A program made the position numbers and the translations under genes. Shown here piece after piece: positions 56,489 through 64,000 of a DNA stretch of 64,000 bases. Positions within the stretch are counted from its first letter, which is position 1, and each line of letters opens with the position of its first letter. The notes under the pieces are model-generated. The model was not told the origin of the DNA and searched no databases. It saw nothing but the letters and a program-made list of their open reading frames with translations. This DNA is from Bifidobacterium tibiigranuli (GTDB lineage Bacteria; Actinomycetota; Actinomycetes; Actinomycetales; Bifidobacteriaceae): assembly GCF_009371885.1 (NCBI RefSeq), contig NZ_QLZA01000005.1, positions 124,001 to 188,000 on the forward strand, written 5' to 3'.

Positions 56489-57886
56489 ATGAGCGATAAC
56501 ACCATGCGAATCATCGACCTGCGCGGCAAGCGCCTGACCCGTGCCGAGATGCTTGAGGCGATGCCTCGGGCCGAAATGGGGACCAACGAGGCGAGTGAAC
56601 TCGTCCGCCCGATCCTCGACGACGTCAAAGCCAGAGGCGCTGCAGCCCTGCGCGATTTCGGCGAGAAATTCGACCATATTCGTACCAAGAATCTCCGCGT
56701 GCCGGACGAAGCCATGCAACAGGCTCTTGACGAGCTGGACCCCGAGGTGCGTGCGGCAATCGAGGAATCGGTGCGCCGTTCTCGCGCGGTCGCTGCCTCG
56801 CAGGTGCCCAAGGACTTCCACACCGATCTGGCCGAGGGCGCGCGCGTGAGCGAACGCTGGATTCCTATCGATCGCGTCGGCCTGTACGTGCCGGGAGGCA
56901 AGGCCGTCTACCCGAGTTCGGTGATCATGAACGTGGTGCCGGCACAGACCGCCGGCGTGCGCTCCCTGGCGATTGCGACGCCGCCGAGCAGGGATGGCGA
57001 TGATGGGCTGCCGAGCAAGACGATTCTCGCCACCTGCGCGATTCTCGGCGTCACGGAAGTCTATGCGGTCGGCGGGGCACAGGCCATCGCCATGTTCGCC
57101 TATGGCGCGCGCGGATCAGAACCTCAGGACGGCGAGATCCTGTGCGATCCGGTTGACAAGATTACCGGCCCGGGCAACATCTTCGTCGCCACGGCCAAAA
57201 GCATGGTCTCCGGCATGGTCGGCATCGACGCCGTAGCCGGGCCCACTGAAATCGCGATTCTCGCGGATAAGGACGCCGACCCCAGCTGGGTGGCCGCCGA
57301 CCTGATCGGCCAGGCCGAGCATGACGAGCTCGCCGGTTCCGTGCTCATCACCGACAGCGAAGAGCTTGCCGCCGCAGTGCAGAAAGACCTCGACTACCGC
57401 GTGCCGCGCACCGAACACGCCGAGCGCGTGGCGACCTCGCTGACCGGTCGCCAGTCCGGCATCATCCTCACCGACGATCTTGACCAGTCCGTGGCGGCGG
57501 CAAACTCCTACGCCGCTGAGCACTTGGAAATCCAGACCGCCGACCCGGACGCCGTGGTGCCGCGCATCATGAACGCCGGAGCCATCTTCCGCGGACCGTA
57601 TTCGCCGGTGCCGCTGGGCGACTACATGTCCGGTTCGAACCACGTGCTGCCCACCGGCGGCACGGCGCGCTTCAACTCCGGGCTCGGCGTGCATACCTTC
57701 CTCAAGCCCGTGGAAGTCATCGAATACGACGAGCAGGGTCTCAAAGCCCTCGCCTCCCGCATCAACGCATTCGCGGTCTCCGAGGATCTGCCGGGGCACG
57801 GCGAATGCGTGCTCAGCCGCTTCGTCGATGACCCGTACGACAAGGCGACGCTGCAGGAGCAGGAACGAAAGGCAGGACTGCGATGA
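56489..57886 (+). CDS. hisD: Histidinol dehydrogenase
   Basis: 465 residues; last two steps of histidine synthesis. VGLYVPGGKAVYPSSVIMN, VGGAQAIAMFAYG, DKITGPGNIFVATAK, GPTEIAI and AEHLEIQT are diagnostic. Start at Met 56489 or 56504. Overlaps hisC by four bases (ATGA). Confidence 0.97.
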   Translation: MSDNTMRIIDLRGKRLTRAEMLEAMPRAEMGTNEASELVRPILDDVKARGAAALRDFGEKFDHIRTKNLRVPDEAMQQALDELDPEVRAAIEESVRRSRAVAASQVPKDFHTDLAEGARVSERWIPIDRVGLYVPGGKAVYPSSVIMNVVPAQTAGVRSLAIATPPSRDGDDGLPSKTILATCAILGVTEVYAVGGAQAIAMFAYGARGSEPQDGEILCDPVDKITGPGNIFVATAKSMVSGMVGIDAVAGPTEIAILADKDADPSWVAADLIGQAEHDELAGSVLITDSEELAAAVQKDLDYRVPRTEHAERVATSLTGRQSGIILTDDLDQSVAAANSYAAEHLEIQTADPDAVVPRIMNAGAIFRGPYSPVPLGDYMSGSNHVLPTGGTARFNSGLGVHTFLKPVEVIEYDEQGLKALASRINAFAVSEDLPGHGECVLSRFVDDPYDKATLQEQERKAGLR

Positions 57887-59067
57887 GCGCACCCGACCAA
57901 CCAGGCAGCACCATACCGGCCACGCTGCCGCTGCGCAACGATCTGATCGGGGAGGAGCCGTACGGCGCCCCGCAGCTCGACGTGCCGGTGTGCCTGAACG
58001 TCAACGAGAACCCGTACCCACCAGATCCCAAGGTGGTCGCGGCCATCGCCGAGCGTGTCGCGGCCATCGCGCCGACGCTCAACCGCTATCCTGACCGCGA
58101 GCATATCGAGCTGCGCCAGGCATTCAGCGACTATCTGGCCCGCGAATCGGGCGTGCGGCTGAAGGTCGAGCAGCTGTGGGGCGCGAACGGCTCCAACGAG
58201 ATCATGCTGCAGCTCTTCCAAGCCTTCGGCGGCCCCGGTCGGATTGCCCTGGGCGCGGATCCCACGTACTCCATGTACCCCGAGTACGCGCGCGACACCT
58301 TCACCACATGGCAGCTCGTGCACCGCAACGAGGACTTCACGCTTGACGCCGACGCGACGATCGAGGCGATTCAAGACGTCAAGCCCGCGATGGTGGTGGT
58401 CACCAGCCCGAACAATCCTACTGGAACCAGCCTGCCGATAGGTGACTTGGAGCGGATTCTCGCGGTCTGCGAGCAGGTTCCGGTCACCGGCGCGAACGAG
58501 GGCGTGCATCCTGTCGTCGTCGTGGACGAGGCCTACATCGAATTCCGCGATCCGGACGTGCCCACGGCGCTCCCGTTGATTGACGGCCATGCGAACCTCG
58601 CGGTCAGCCGCACCATGAGCAAGGCCTTTGCCTTCGCGGGCGCGCGCGTCGGGTATGTGGCGGCTTCGCAAGGCATCATCGACTGCCTGCGCATCGTGCG
58701 CATGCCATATCATCTTTCGGCCATTACGCAGGCGGCGGCGCTCGCCGCATTCGACCATACCGACGAGCAACTGGCGCGCGTGGCGCATCTGCGCGAAACC
58801 CGCCAGCAGACTGTGCAGTGGCTTGAGACCCTGAGCTATAAGGGCGAGAGCATCAAGGTCGCGCCCTCGGCATCGAACTTCCTGCTTTTCGGCGGCTGCT
58901 TCGACAACCGCCAGCGCATCTTCGACGAGCTGCTGAACCGAGGCGTGCTCATCCGCGTGGTCGGTCCGGACGGCTGGCTGCGCGTATGCATGGGCACCGA
59001 CGATGAGATGGCGCGCTTCCGCGAGGCGTTGACCGAAGTCCTGCCTATAGTGGAACAAGCAGAGTAG
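57883..59067 (+). CDS. hisC: Histidinol-phosphate aminotransferase
   Basis: 394 residues, PLP class I/II. LNVNENPYPPDPKV, WGANGSNEIMLQLF, VVVVDEAYIEF, and the PLP-lysine region VSRTMSKAFAFAGARVGY are present. Translationally coupled to hisD. Confidence 0.96.
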   Translation: MSAPDQPGSTIPATLPLRNDLIGEEPYGAPQLDVPVCLNVNENPYPPDPKVVAAIAERVAAIAPTLNRYPDREHIELRQAFSDYLARESGVRLKVEQLWGANGSNEIMLQLFQAFGGPGRIALGADPTYSMYPEYARDTFTTWQLVHRNEDFTLDADATIEAIQDVKPAMVVVTSPNNPTGTSLPIGDLERILAVCEQVPVTGANEGVHPVVVVDEAYIEFRDPDVPTALPLIDGHANLAVSRTMSKAFAFAGARVGYVAASQGIIDCLRIVRMPYHLSAITQAAALAAFDHTDEQLARVAHLRETRQQTVQWLETLSYKGESIKVAPSASNFLLFGGCFDNRQRIFDELLNRGVLIRVVGPDGWLRVCMGTDDEMARFREALTEVLPIVEQAE

Positions 59068-59170
59068 TACAACAAGCACAGTGTTGAAACAAGCACAGTA
59101 GCTACAACAAGTTACAACAGACAGAGCGGTTGCAATACGTACCAGCAAGTACAGCAACAGCAGCGAAACA
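59050..59170 (+). repeat. Degenerate short repeats between hisC and hisB
   Basis: Variants of ACAACAAGCACAGT and AACAAGTACAG recur about eight times after the hisC stop codon, with irregular spacing. No stem-loop is obvious, so read-through to hisB is likely. Confidence 0.5.
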
Positions 59171-59265
59171 GGCACGATAGCAGGCATGTTTCCCTCATCT
59201 GGATGCGCCACAGATGGCATGTGGGTGAGGGGAAGCATACGACTGCGAACGGGGGAGAGGTATCC

Positions 59266-59865
59266 ATGGCACGTACGGCCACGATCACACGAGCAACCAG
59301 CGAATCCAATATCGAGCTCAGTCTCGATCTCGACGGCACCGGCGCGACCGACATCGATACCTCCGTGCCATTCTTCAACCATATGATGACGGCCTTGGGC
59401 AAGCATTCGCTTATCGATCTGCATATCAAAGCCTCGGGAGACACCGACATCGACGTGCACCACACCGTCGAAGACACCGCCATCGTATTCGGCGAGGCGC
59501 TCAAGCAGGCGTTAGGAGACAAGCGCGGCATTCGCCGCTTCGCCGATGCCACCGTGCCGCTGGATGAGGCGCTGGCCAAGGCCGTCATTGATATTTCGGG
59601 CCGCCCGTATGCCGTGTGCACGGGGGAGCCGGAAGGATTCGAGTTCGCCATGATCGGCGGGCACTTCACTGGGTCGCTGGTGCGCCATGTCATGGAATCG
59701 ATTGCTTTCCACTCCGGCATATGCCTGCATATGCAGCTGCTTGCCGGGCGTGATCCGCACCATATCGCCGAAGCGGAATTCAAGGCCCTCGCCAGGGCGC
59801 TGCGCTTCGCTGTTGAGCCAGATCCGCGCGTCACTGGCATTCCCAGCACCAAGGGCGCGCTGTGA
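59266..59865 (+). CDS. hisB: Imidazoleglycerol-phosphate dehydratase
   Basis: 199 residues. [43 protein letters not shown] holds the metal-binding His cluster; the second cluster [15 protein letters not shown] follows. Monofunctional (no phosphatase domain). Met 59266 with GGGGGAGAGG upstream. Confidence 0.97.
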   Translation: MARTATITRATSESNIELSLDLDGTGATDIDTSVPFFNHMMTALGKHSLIDLHIKASGDTDIDVHHTVEDTAIVFGEALKQALGDKRGIRRFADATVPLDEALAKAVIDISGRPYAVCTGEPEGFEFAMIGGHFTGSLVRHVMESIAFHSGICLHMQLLAGRDPHHIAEAEFKALARALRFAVEPDPRVTGIPSTKGAL

Positions 59866-60671
59866 TGGCTGACGGCAGCGAGAACGGCGAGGACTTCGAT
59901 TCCCGAGATGAGCGGCCCGACGACCTCCATTTCAGCGATGCGGAGCTTGAGGCGGCGCTCGAAGGCTTCGAACAGGAATTTGAGGGTGATGACAGCGCAC
60001 ATCCAGCGTCATCCGAACCGGGGAACGACGGCGTAGCGTCTGCGACGCCCGATGCGTCTGCTGCGTTCGGCGCAACGGCTGAGAGTGACGCAGCTAACGC
60101 AGCCGAAGGGTCGAATGCGCCTGCATCAGAGTCTCCGTCAGTGCCGCAATCGCCGTCGGATGCGGCTGCTTCCGCACTCGACTTCGATGAGGAACTGCGC
60201 GGACTGGTCGGCGACAAGGCGAAAAGCGCCGCGCTCATCACCCGGCTCGCTTCGGCCCGTCTGCTCGCCGCGTTCTGCCAGATCTCCGACATCTCCGCCG
60301 ACTGCATAGGCTCCGACCAAGGAGCGGTGGCCGTGCTGCGCAATCTGGACGGCGACGCTCCCGAGGCCGCAGCCAAGGATCTCACCACCGTAGTTTCCGG
60401 CATGGCCGCCGTGCTGGCGGTGAATCGCGCCGACAAGCTTGATTCGACGCTGTATTTGCACGGCGAGGCCGGGCAGACCTTCGCGCCGCCAATTCTCTTC
60501 GCCTCGGCTCCGGATTTCGTAGAGGACCTGATGCTGGGCATTGCGACGCTGGCTGATCTGCGTAAGCAGGGGCTGCATATCATCGATTCGGCGAGTCTCG
60601 ACCACGATGCGGCCATGGCCATCATCGCCGAGCATACGCGCTTCGGCCGCGGCGCCTCGCATATCCGATGA
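59865..60671 (+). CDS. Conserved-looking hypothetical protein inside the his operon
   Basis: 268 residues, start overlapping the hisB stop (TGATG; a GTG at 59862 is also possible). The first 105 residues are acidic and Ala/Ser-rich, likely disordered. The folded part (FDEELRGLVGDKAKSAALITRLASARLLAAF, MAAVLAVNRADKLDSTLYLHGEAGQTFAPPILFASAPDFVEDLMLGIATLADLRKQGLH) has no domain I recognise. Its place between hisB and hisH and translational coupling suggest a link with histidine synthesis or merely co-expression. Confidence 0.7.
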   Translation: MADGSENGEDFDSRDERPDDLHFSDAELEAALEGFEQEFEGDDSAHPASSEPGNDGVASATPDASAAFGATAESDAANAAEGSNAPASESPSVPQSPSDAAASALDFDEELRGLVGDKAKSAALITRLASARLLAAFCQISDISADCIGSDQGAVAVLRNLDGDAPEAAAKDLTTVVSGMAAVLAVNRADKLDSTLYLHGEAGQTFAPPILFASAPDFVEDLMLGIATLADLRKQGLHIIDSASLDHDAAMAIIAEHTRFGRGASHIR

Positions 60672-60801
60672 CGGTGCCGTGCCCGCCAGCCATCGTGCCG
60701 CAGCATCGCATATGCTGCCCGACGTCAGCAATACATACGGCATATATACTTTCGCATAGATTCACCATCCAGACAGGCAGTGCACACCAAGGAGCTTCCC
60801 T

Positions 60802-61449
60802 ATGACCTCAGCCGTGGTATTCGATTACGGATTCGGCAACGTGCGTTCGATGCTGCGCGCGCTCGCCAACATCGGGCTTGACGCGACCCTGACCTCCGAC
60901 TATCGGCAGGCGCTTGAAGCCGACGGCCTGGTGGTGCCTGGCGTCGGCGCATTCGCCGCCTGCATGCAGGGGCTCAAACGAGTCGGCGGTGACCGCGTCG
61001 TCTATGACCGGCTGCGCGCGGGCCGGCCGGTGCTCGGCGTGTGCGTAGGACAGCAGATTCTCTTTCAAAGCGGTGACGAGAACGGCGTGGAGGCGCAAGG
61101 GCTGGGATTGATCGGCGGCTCCATCGACAAGATCGACGCCGACGTGACGCCGCATATGGGATGGAACACAATCGAGGCTTCGCAGGGCACGGTGCTGCTC
61201 AAGGGCGTCGAGGAGGAGCGCTTCTACTTCGTGCATTCCTACGCAGCCACCCGCGCCGAACCGGCCGATTGCTCGGCGCTGCATATCGACTTCGGGCCGA
61301 CACAGCAGCAGGTCACCTGGTGCCAGTACGATCGCACGCGCTTCGTGGCGGCCTACGAGCGCGGGGCCTTGTCTGCTACCCAATTCCATCCGGAAAAGTC
61401 CGCCAAGGCCGGCGAACAACTGCTGCGCAACTGGGTTGCGACATTTTAA
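60802..61449 (+). CDS. hisH: Imidazole glycerol phosphate synthase, glutaminase subunit
   Basis: 215 residues. [35 protein letters not shown] with the nucleophile Cys, and the His-Glu of ATQFHPEKS complete the class I glutamine amidotransferase triad. The cyclase partner hisF is not in the window. Confidence 0.97.
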   Translation: MTSAVVFDYGFGNVRSMLRALANIGLDATLTSDYRQALEADGLVVPGVGAFAACMQGLKRVGGDRVVYDRLRAGRPVLGVCVGQQILFQSGDENGVEAQGLGLIGGSIDKIDADVTPHMGWNTIEASQGTVLLKGVEEERFYFVHSYAATRAEPADCSALHIDFGPTQQQVTWCQYDRTRFVAAYERGALSATQFHPEKSAKAGEQLLRNWVATF

Positions 61450-61475
61450 CGAACCTGCAAGAAAGGACATCCATC

Positions 61476-62198
61476 ATGCTGATACTTCTTCCCGCTGTCG
61501 ATGTGCGCGACGGCAAGGCCGTACGACTGCGACAGGGCGAATCAGGCTCCGAAACCGATTATGGCAGCCCACTTGAGGCCGCGCGTACCTGGGTCGAGTC
61601 CGGTGCCTCGTGGATTCACTTGGTCGATCTGGACGCGGCCTTCGGCACCGGCGACAATCGCGCCCAGCTGCGTGAAATCGTTGCCGAGCTCGGTGATATG
61701 GTCAGCATCGAGATGAGCGGCGGTGTGCGTGACGACGAAAGTCTCAAAGCTGCGCTCGATGCCGGCGCGGCGCGCGTCAATATCGGCACCGCAGCGCTCG
61801 AAAACCCCGAGTGGACCAAGCGCGTCATCGGCGAGTACGGCGAGCAGGTGGCCGTCGGATTGGACGTGCGCGGGCATACCTTGGCAGCTCGTGGCTGGGT
61901 CAAGGAGGGCGGCGATCTCTTCGAAACCATGGATATGCTCAATGCGGCCGGCTGCTCGCGCTACGTGGTCACCGACGTGACGCGCGACGGCATGATGAGC
62001 GGGCCGAATCTCGAACTGCTGCGCGAGGTCGCGCAGCGCACCGATGCCAAGGTCACCGCCTCGGGCGGCATATCGTCGCTGGACGACCTGCGCGCGATAG
62101 CCGAACTCGCATCCTTCGGCGTCGACAGCGCGATTCTGGGCAAGTCGCTCTACGCCCGCGCGTTTACGCTTGAACAGGCCCTTCGCGTGGCTGACTGA
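61476..62198 (+). CDS. priA: Phosphoribosyl isomerase (HisA/PriA)
   Basis: 240 residues. [44 protein letters not shown] and [15 protein letters not shown] are diagnostic. In actinobacteria this enzyme commonly serves both histidine (HisA) and tryptophan (TrpF) pathways; the residues TDYGSP and RDGMMSG fit the actinobacterial PriA pattern. AAGGA precedes Met 61476. Confidence 0.95.
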   Translation: MLILLPAVDVRDGKAVRLRQGESGSETDYGSPLEAARTWVESGASWIHLVDLDAAFGTGDNRAQLREIVAELGDMVSIEMSGGVRDDESLKAALDAGAARVNIGTAALENPEWTKRVIGEYGEQVAVGLDVRGHTLAARGWVKEGGDLFETMDMLNAAGCSRYVVTDVTRDGMMSGPNLELLREVAQRTDAKVTASGGISSLDDLRAIAELASFGVDSAILGKSLYARAFTLEQALRVAD

Positions 62199-62296
62199 GC
62201 CGTTTCTCGTCGGGACCTTAACGGACAATCGTGGGCGGACGACACGCCTGTAGCGTGGTTAAGCAGACGTAATAATCGCATGGGAGCATGTGGCAT

Positions 62297-63634
62297 ATGG
62301 ATAAGCAGCAAGAGTTTGCGTTGCGCACGGTCGAGGAACGCGACGTGCGCTTTATTCGGTTATGGTTCACCGATGTGCTGGGGACATTGAAGTCCGTCGC
62401 CATCGCACCTGCCGAGTTGGAGGCGGCATTCGAGGAGGGGCTGGGCTTCGACGGCTCGGCCATCGAAGGCATGACGCGCGTATCCGAGGACGATATGATC
62501 GTGAGCCCGGATCCCTCGACCTTCCAGATTCTGCCGTGGCGCGACGGTCCGCAAGGCACCGCCCGCATGTTCTGCGACATTCTCACGCCCGAAGGTGAGC
62601 CTTCGCTCGGCGACCCGCGTCATGTGCTGAAAACCACACTGGCCAAGGCCAAGGAGAAGGGCTTCACCTTCTACGTGCACCCTGAGATCGAATTCTACCT
62701 CTTCGAGCACCAGGAGGACTGGTCCAAGGACCCCACCCCGATCGACGAGGGCGGATACTTCGACCATGTGCCGCGCAGCCCGGGGATGGACTTCCGCCGC
62801 GCCGCCGTCAACATGCTCGAGCAGATGGGCATTTCGGTCGAGTATTCGCACCATGAGGGCGGGCCCGGCCAGAACGAGATCGACCTGCGGTACGCCGACG
62901 CGCTGACCACGGCCGACAACATCATGACCTTCCGCACGGTGATCAAGGAGATCGGCCTTGAGCGCGGCATCCACGCCAGCTTCATGCCCAAGCCGCTCAC
63001 CGACCAGCCCGGATCGGGCATGCATACCCACCTGAGCCTGTTCGAAGGCGACGCCAACGCCTTCTACGAGGCTGGTCAGGAGTTCAATATGTCGCTGATC
63101 GCCCGGCAGTTCGCAGCGGGCATTCTGTATCATGCCTCCGAGATCAGCGCGGTGACCGATCAGTACGTCAACTCCTACAAGCGGCTGTGGGGCGGTGCCG
63201 AGGCGCCGAGCTACATCTGCTGGGGGCACAACAACCGCTCCGCGCTGCTGCGCGTGCCGCAGTACAAGCCCGGCAAGGGCAATTCCTCGCGCATGGAATT
63301 CCGCGCCCTCGACGCGGTCGCCAACCCGTATCTCGCTTATTCCGTGCTGCTCGCAGCCGGACTTGACGGTATCGAGCAGCAGATGCAGCTCGGCGACCCG
63401 ACCAGCGACGACGTCTGGGAGCTCACCGATGCCGAGCGCAAGGCCATGGGCATCCAGCCGTTGCCGCAATCCTTGGACGAGGCGCTGAAGGTCATGGAGA
63501 AGTCCGATTTCGTGGCCGGAGTGCTGGGGGAACATGCCTTCGAATACTTCCTGCGCAACAAGCGCCGCGAATGGGAGGATTACCGCCGCCAGGTCACGAC
63601 CTACGAGCTCAAGAAGTTCCTGCCGAGACTGTAA
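62297..63634 (+). CDS. glnA: Glutamine synthetase type I, without adenylylation Tyr
   Basis: 445 residues. WFTDVLGTLKSVAI, GFDGSAIEGM, VHPEIEFYLFEHQ, EGGPGQNEIDLRYAD, GSGMHTHLSLF and NNRSALLRVPQY are the GS active-site blocks. The adenylylation site of the GSI-beta group (NLYDLP-like) reads DDVWELTDAE here, so the regulated Tyr is replaced by Trp. Hence not controlled by GlnE-type adenylylation. Start Met 62297 (GGAG upstream) or 62288. Confidence 0.93.
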   Translation: MDKQQEFALRTVEERDVRFIRLWFTDVLGTLKSVAIAPAELEAAFEEGLGFDGSAIEGMTRVSEDDMIVSPDPSTFQILPWRDGPQGTARMFCDILTPEGEPSLGDPRHVLKTTLAKAKEKGFTFYVHPEIEFYLFEHQEDWSKDPTPIDEGGYFDHVPRSPGMDFRRAAVNMLEQMGISVEYSHHEGGPGQNEIDLRYADALTTADNIMTFRTVIKEIGLERGIHASFMPKPLTDQPGSGMHTHLSLFEGDANAFYEAGQEFNMSLIARQFAAGILYHASEISAVTDQYVNSYKRLWGGAEAPSYICWGHNNRSALLRVPQYKPGKGNSSRMEFRALDAVANPYLAYSVLLAAGLDGIEQQMQLGDPTSDDVWELTDAERKAMGIQPLPQSLDEALKVMEKSDFVAGVLGEHAFEYFLRNKRREWEDYRRQVTTYELKKFLPRL

Positions 63635-63646
63635 GGGTTTTACCTA

Positions 63647-63693
63647 CTTAGGGTCCAAGCTCTAAAGTTTTCAGGCGCTAATCAGACCCTAAG
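63647..63693. terminator. Bidirectional terminator
   Basis: CTTAGGGTC (63647-63655) pairs with GACCCTAAG (63685-63693); the distal arm overlaps the stop of the convergent gene. Confidence 0.5.
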
Positions 63694-64000
63694 ACTTATT
63701 GCCGAACCAGCCACGGTAGATAATGGAGAAATTGCGGTTGCCGTAGCTTGAGCAGGCGTCGCCTTCGCCATCCCCTGCCTGCAGCGCGGCCGCGTTCGGC
63801 TGATAGGGCGTGTAGATGTACAGCAGCGCCGTGGCTTCGTTCTCGATGTAGACCGGGCTGCCGCCGCAGGATGCATTCGGATGATAGGCCACGTAGTTCA
63901 ACGCCTTGGCGTGGTAATGGTAGTCGGCTTCATGGGCGCGGTAGTACTGGTAGCGTTTCGCCGCGCCGTACACCTGATTGAAGAATCCTGCATACGCTGG
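63689..64000 (-). CDS. C-terminal part of a surface/secreted-type protein (5' end outside window)
   Basis: About 103 codons, open to the right edge. The segments VYGAAKRYQYYRAHEADY, CGGSPVYIENEATALLYIYTPYQPNAAAL and YGNRNFSIIYRGWFG resemble the C-terminal region of proteins annotated as haemagglutinin-like or peptidoglycan-directed surface proteins in bifidobacteria and relatives. Name is tentative; a Cys pair is visible. Confidence 0.6.
   Translation of the reverse strand, partial: PAYAGFFNQVYGAAKRYQYYRAHEADYHYHAKALNYVAYHPNASCGGSPVYIENEATALLYIYTPYQPNAAALQAGDGEGDACSSYGNRNFSIIYRGWFGNKS

Overview
The window is a chromosomal segment of a high-GC actinobacterium, most likely Bifidobacterium. The evidence is its gene content and order: a DUF3107 / degenerate phosphotransferase / UvrD-like trio, a DUF2342 metalloprotease, ftsZ-sepF-yggT-divIVA-lspA-rluD, hisD-hisC-hisB-(hypothetical)-hisH-priA-glnA, a ThiE-ThiC fusion, and GH32 sucrose/fructo-oligosaccharide uptake genes that lack their own ATPase. 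The species cannot be fixed by reading alone. No rRNA, CRISPR array, complete insertion sequence or prophage was seen.

Layout. 1-8.4 kb: PHP phosphoesterase (cut by the left edge), DUF3107, a phosphotransferase-like protein with mutated catalytic residues, a short UvrD-type helicase, a DUF2342 metalloprotease, a Lon-domain membrane protease without a recognisable PDZ domain, and DUF3052. 8.5-12.1 kb: a large imperfect palindrome, glyA, two stem-loops and an OFA-type transporter. 12.1-26.2 kb is the accessory region: YefM/YoeB toxin-antitoxin, an AT-rich S66 peptidase (MccF-like) that looks acquired, a deoxyribosyltransferase, an ABC exporter with a TetR regulator, a flavodoxin, a decayed MerR-controlled locus, MFS/ArsR, an F420-type reductase/LysR, tRNA-Val, PhzF, and an alpha/beta hydrolase with a TetR regulator on a 30-bp operator.

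26.4-31.8 kb: a protein with several DivIVA-like motifs, a membrane-anchored hydrolase, recO and uppS. 31.8-38.3 kb: the GH32 gene, two permeases, a solute-binding lipoprotein and a LacI regulator; a 22-bp LacI palindrome covers the -35 box of a near-consensus promoter. 38.4-43.1 kb: thiamine genes (thiM behind a TPP riboswitch, thiE-thiC, a thiamine-binding protein). 43.2-51.7 kb: glyS, dus and the division cluster. 51.8-52.8 kb: a small membrane protein and an array of structured repeats whose stems differ in sequence but keep pairing. 52.8-63.6 kb: dnaE, the histidine operon and glnA; the right edge cuts a surface-type protein.

The least explained DNA lies between genes: the covarying repeat array before dnaE (52483-52775), the 400-bp palindrome before glyA, and several intergenic sites that each hold two long-stem hairpins sharing site-specific stem sequence. 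Among proteins, the most notable are the multi-DivIVA protein whose tail resembles the FtsZ C-terminal peptide and the 11-residue repeat tail of DivIVA.
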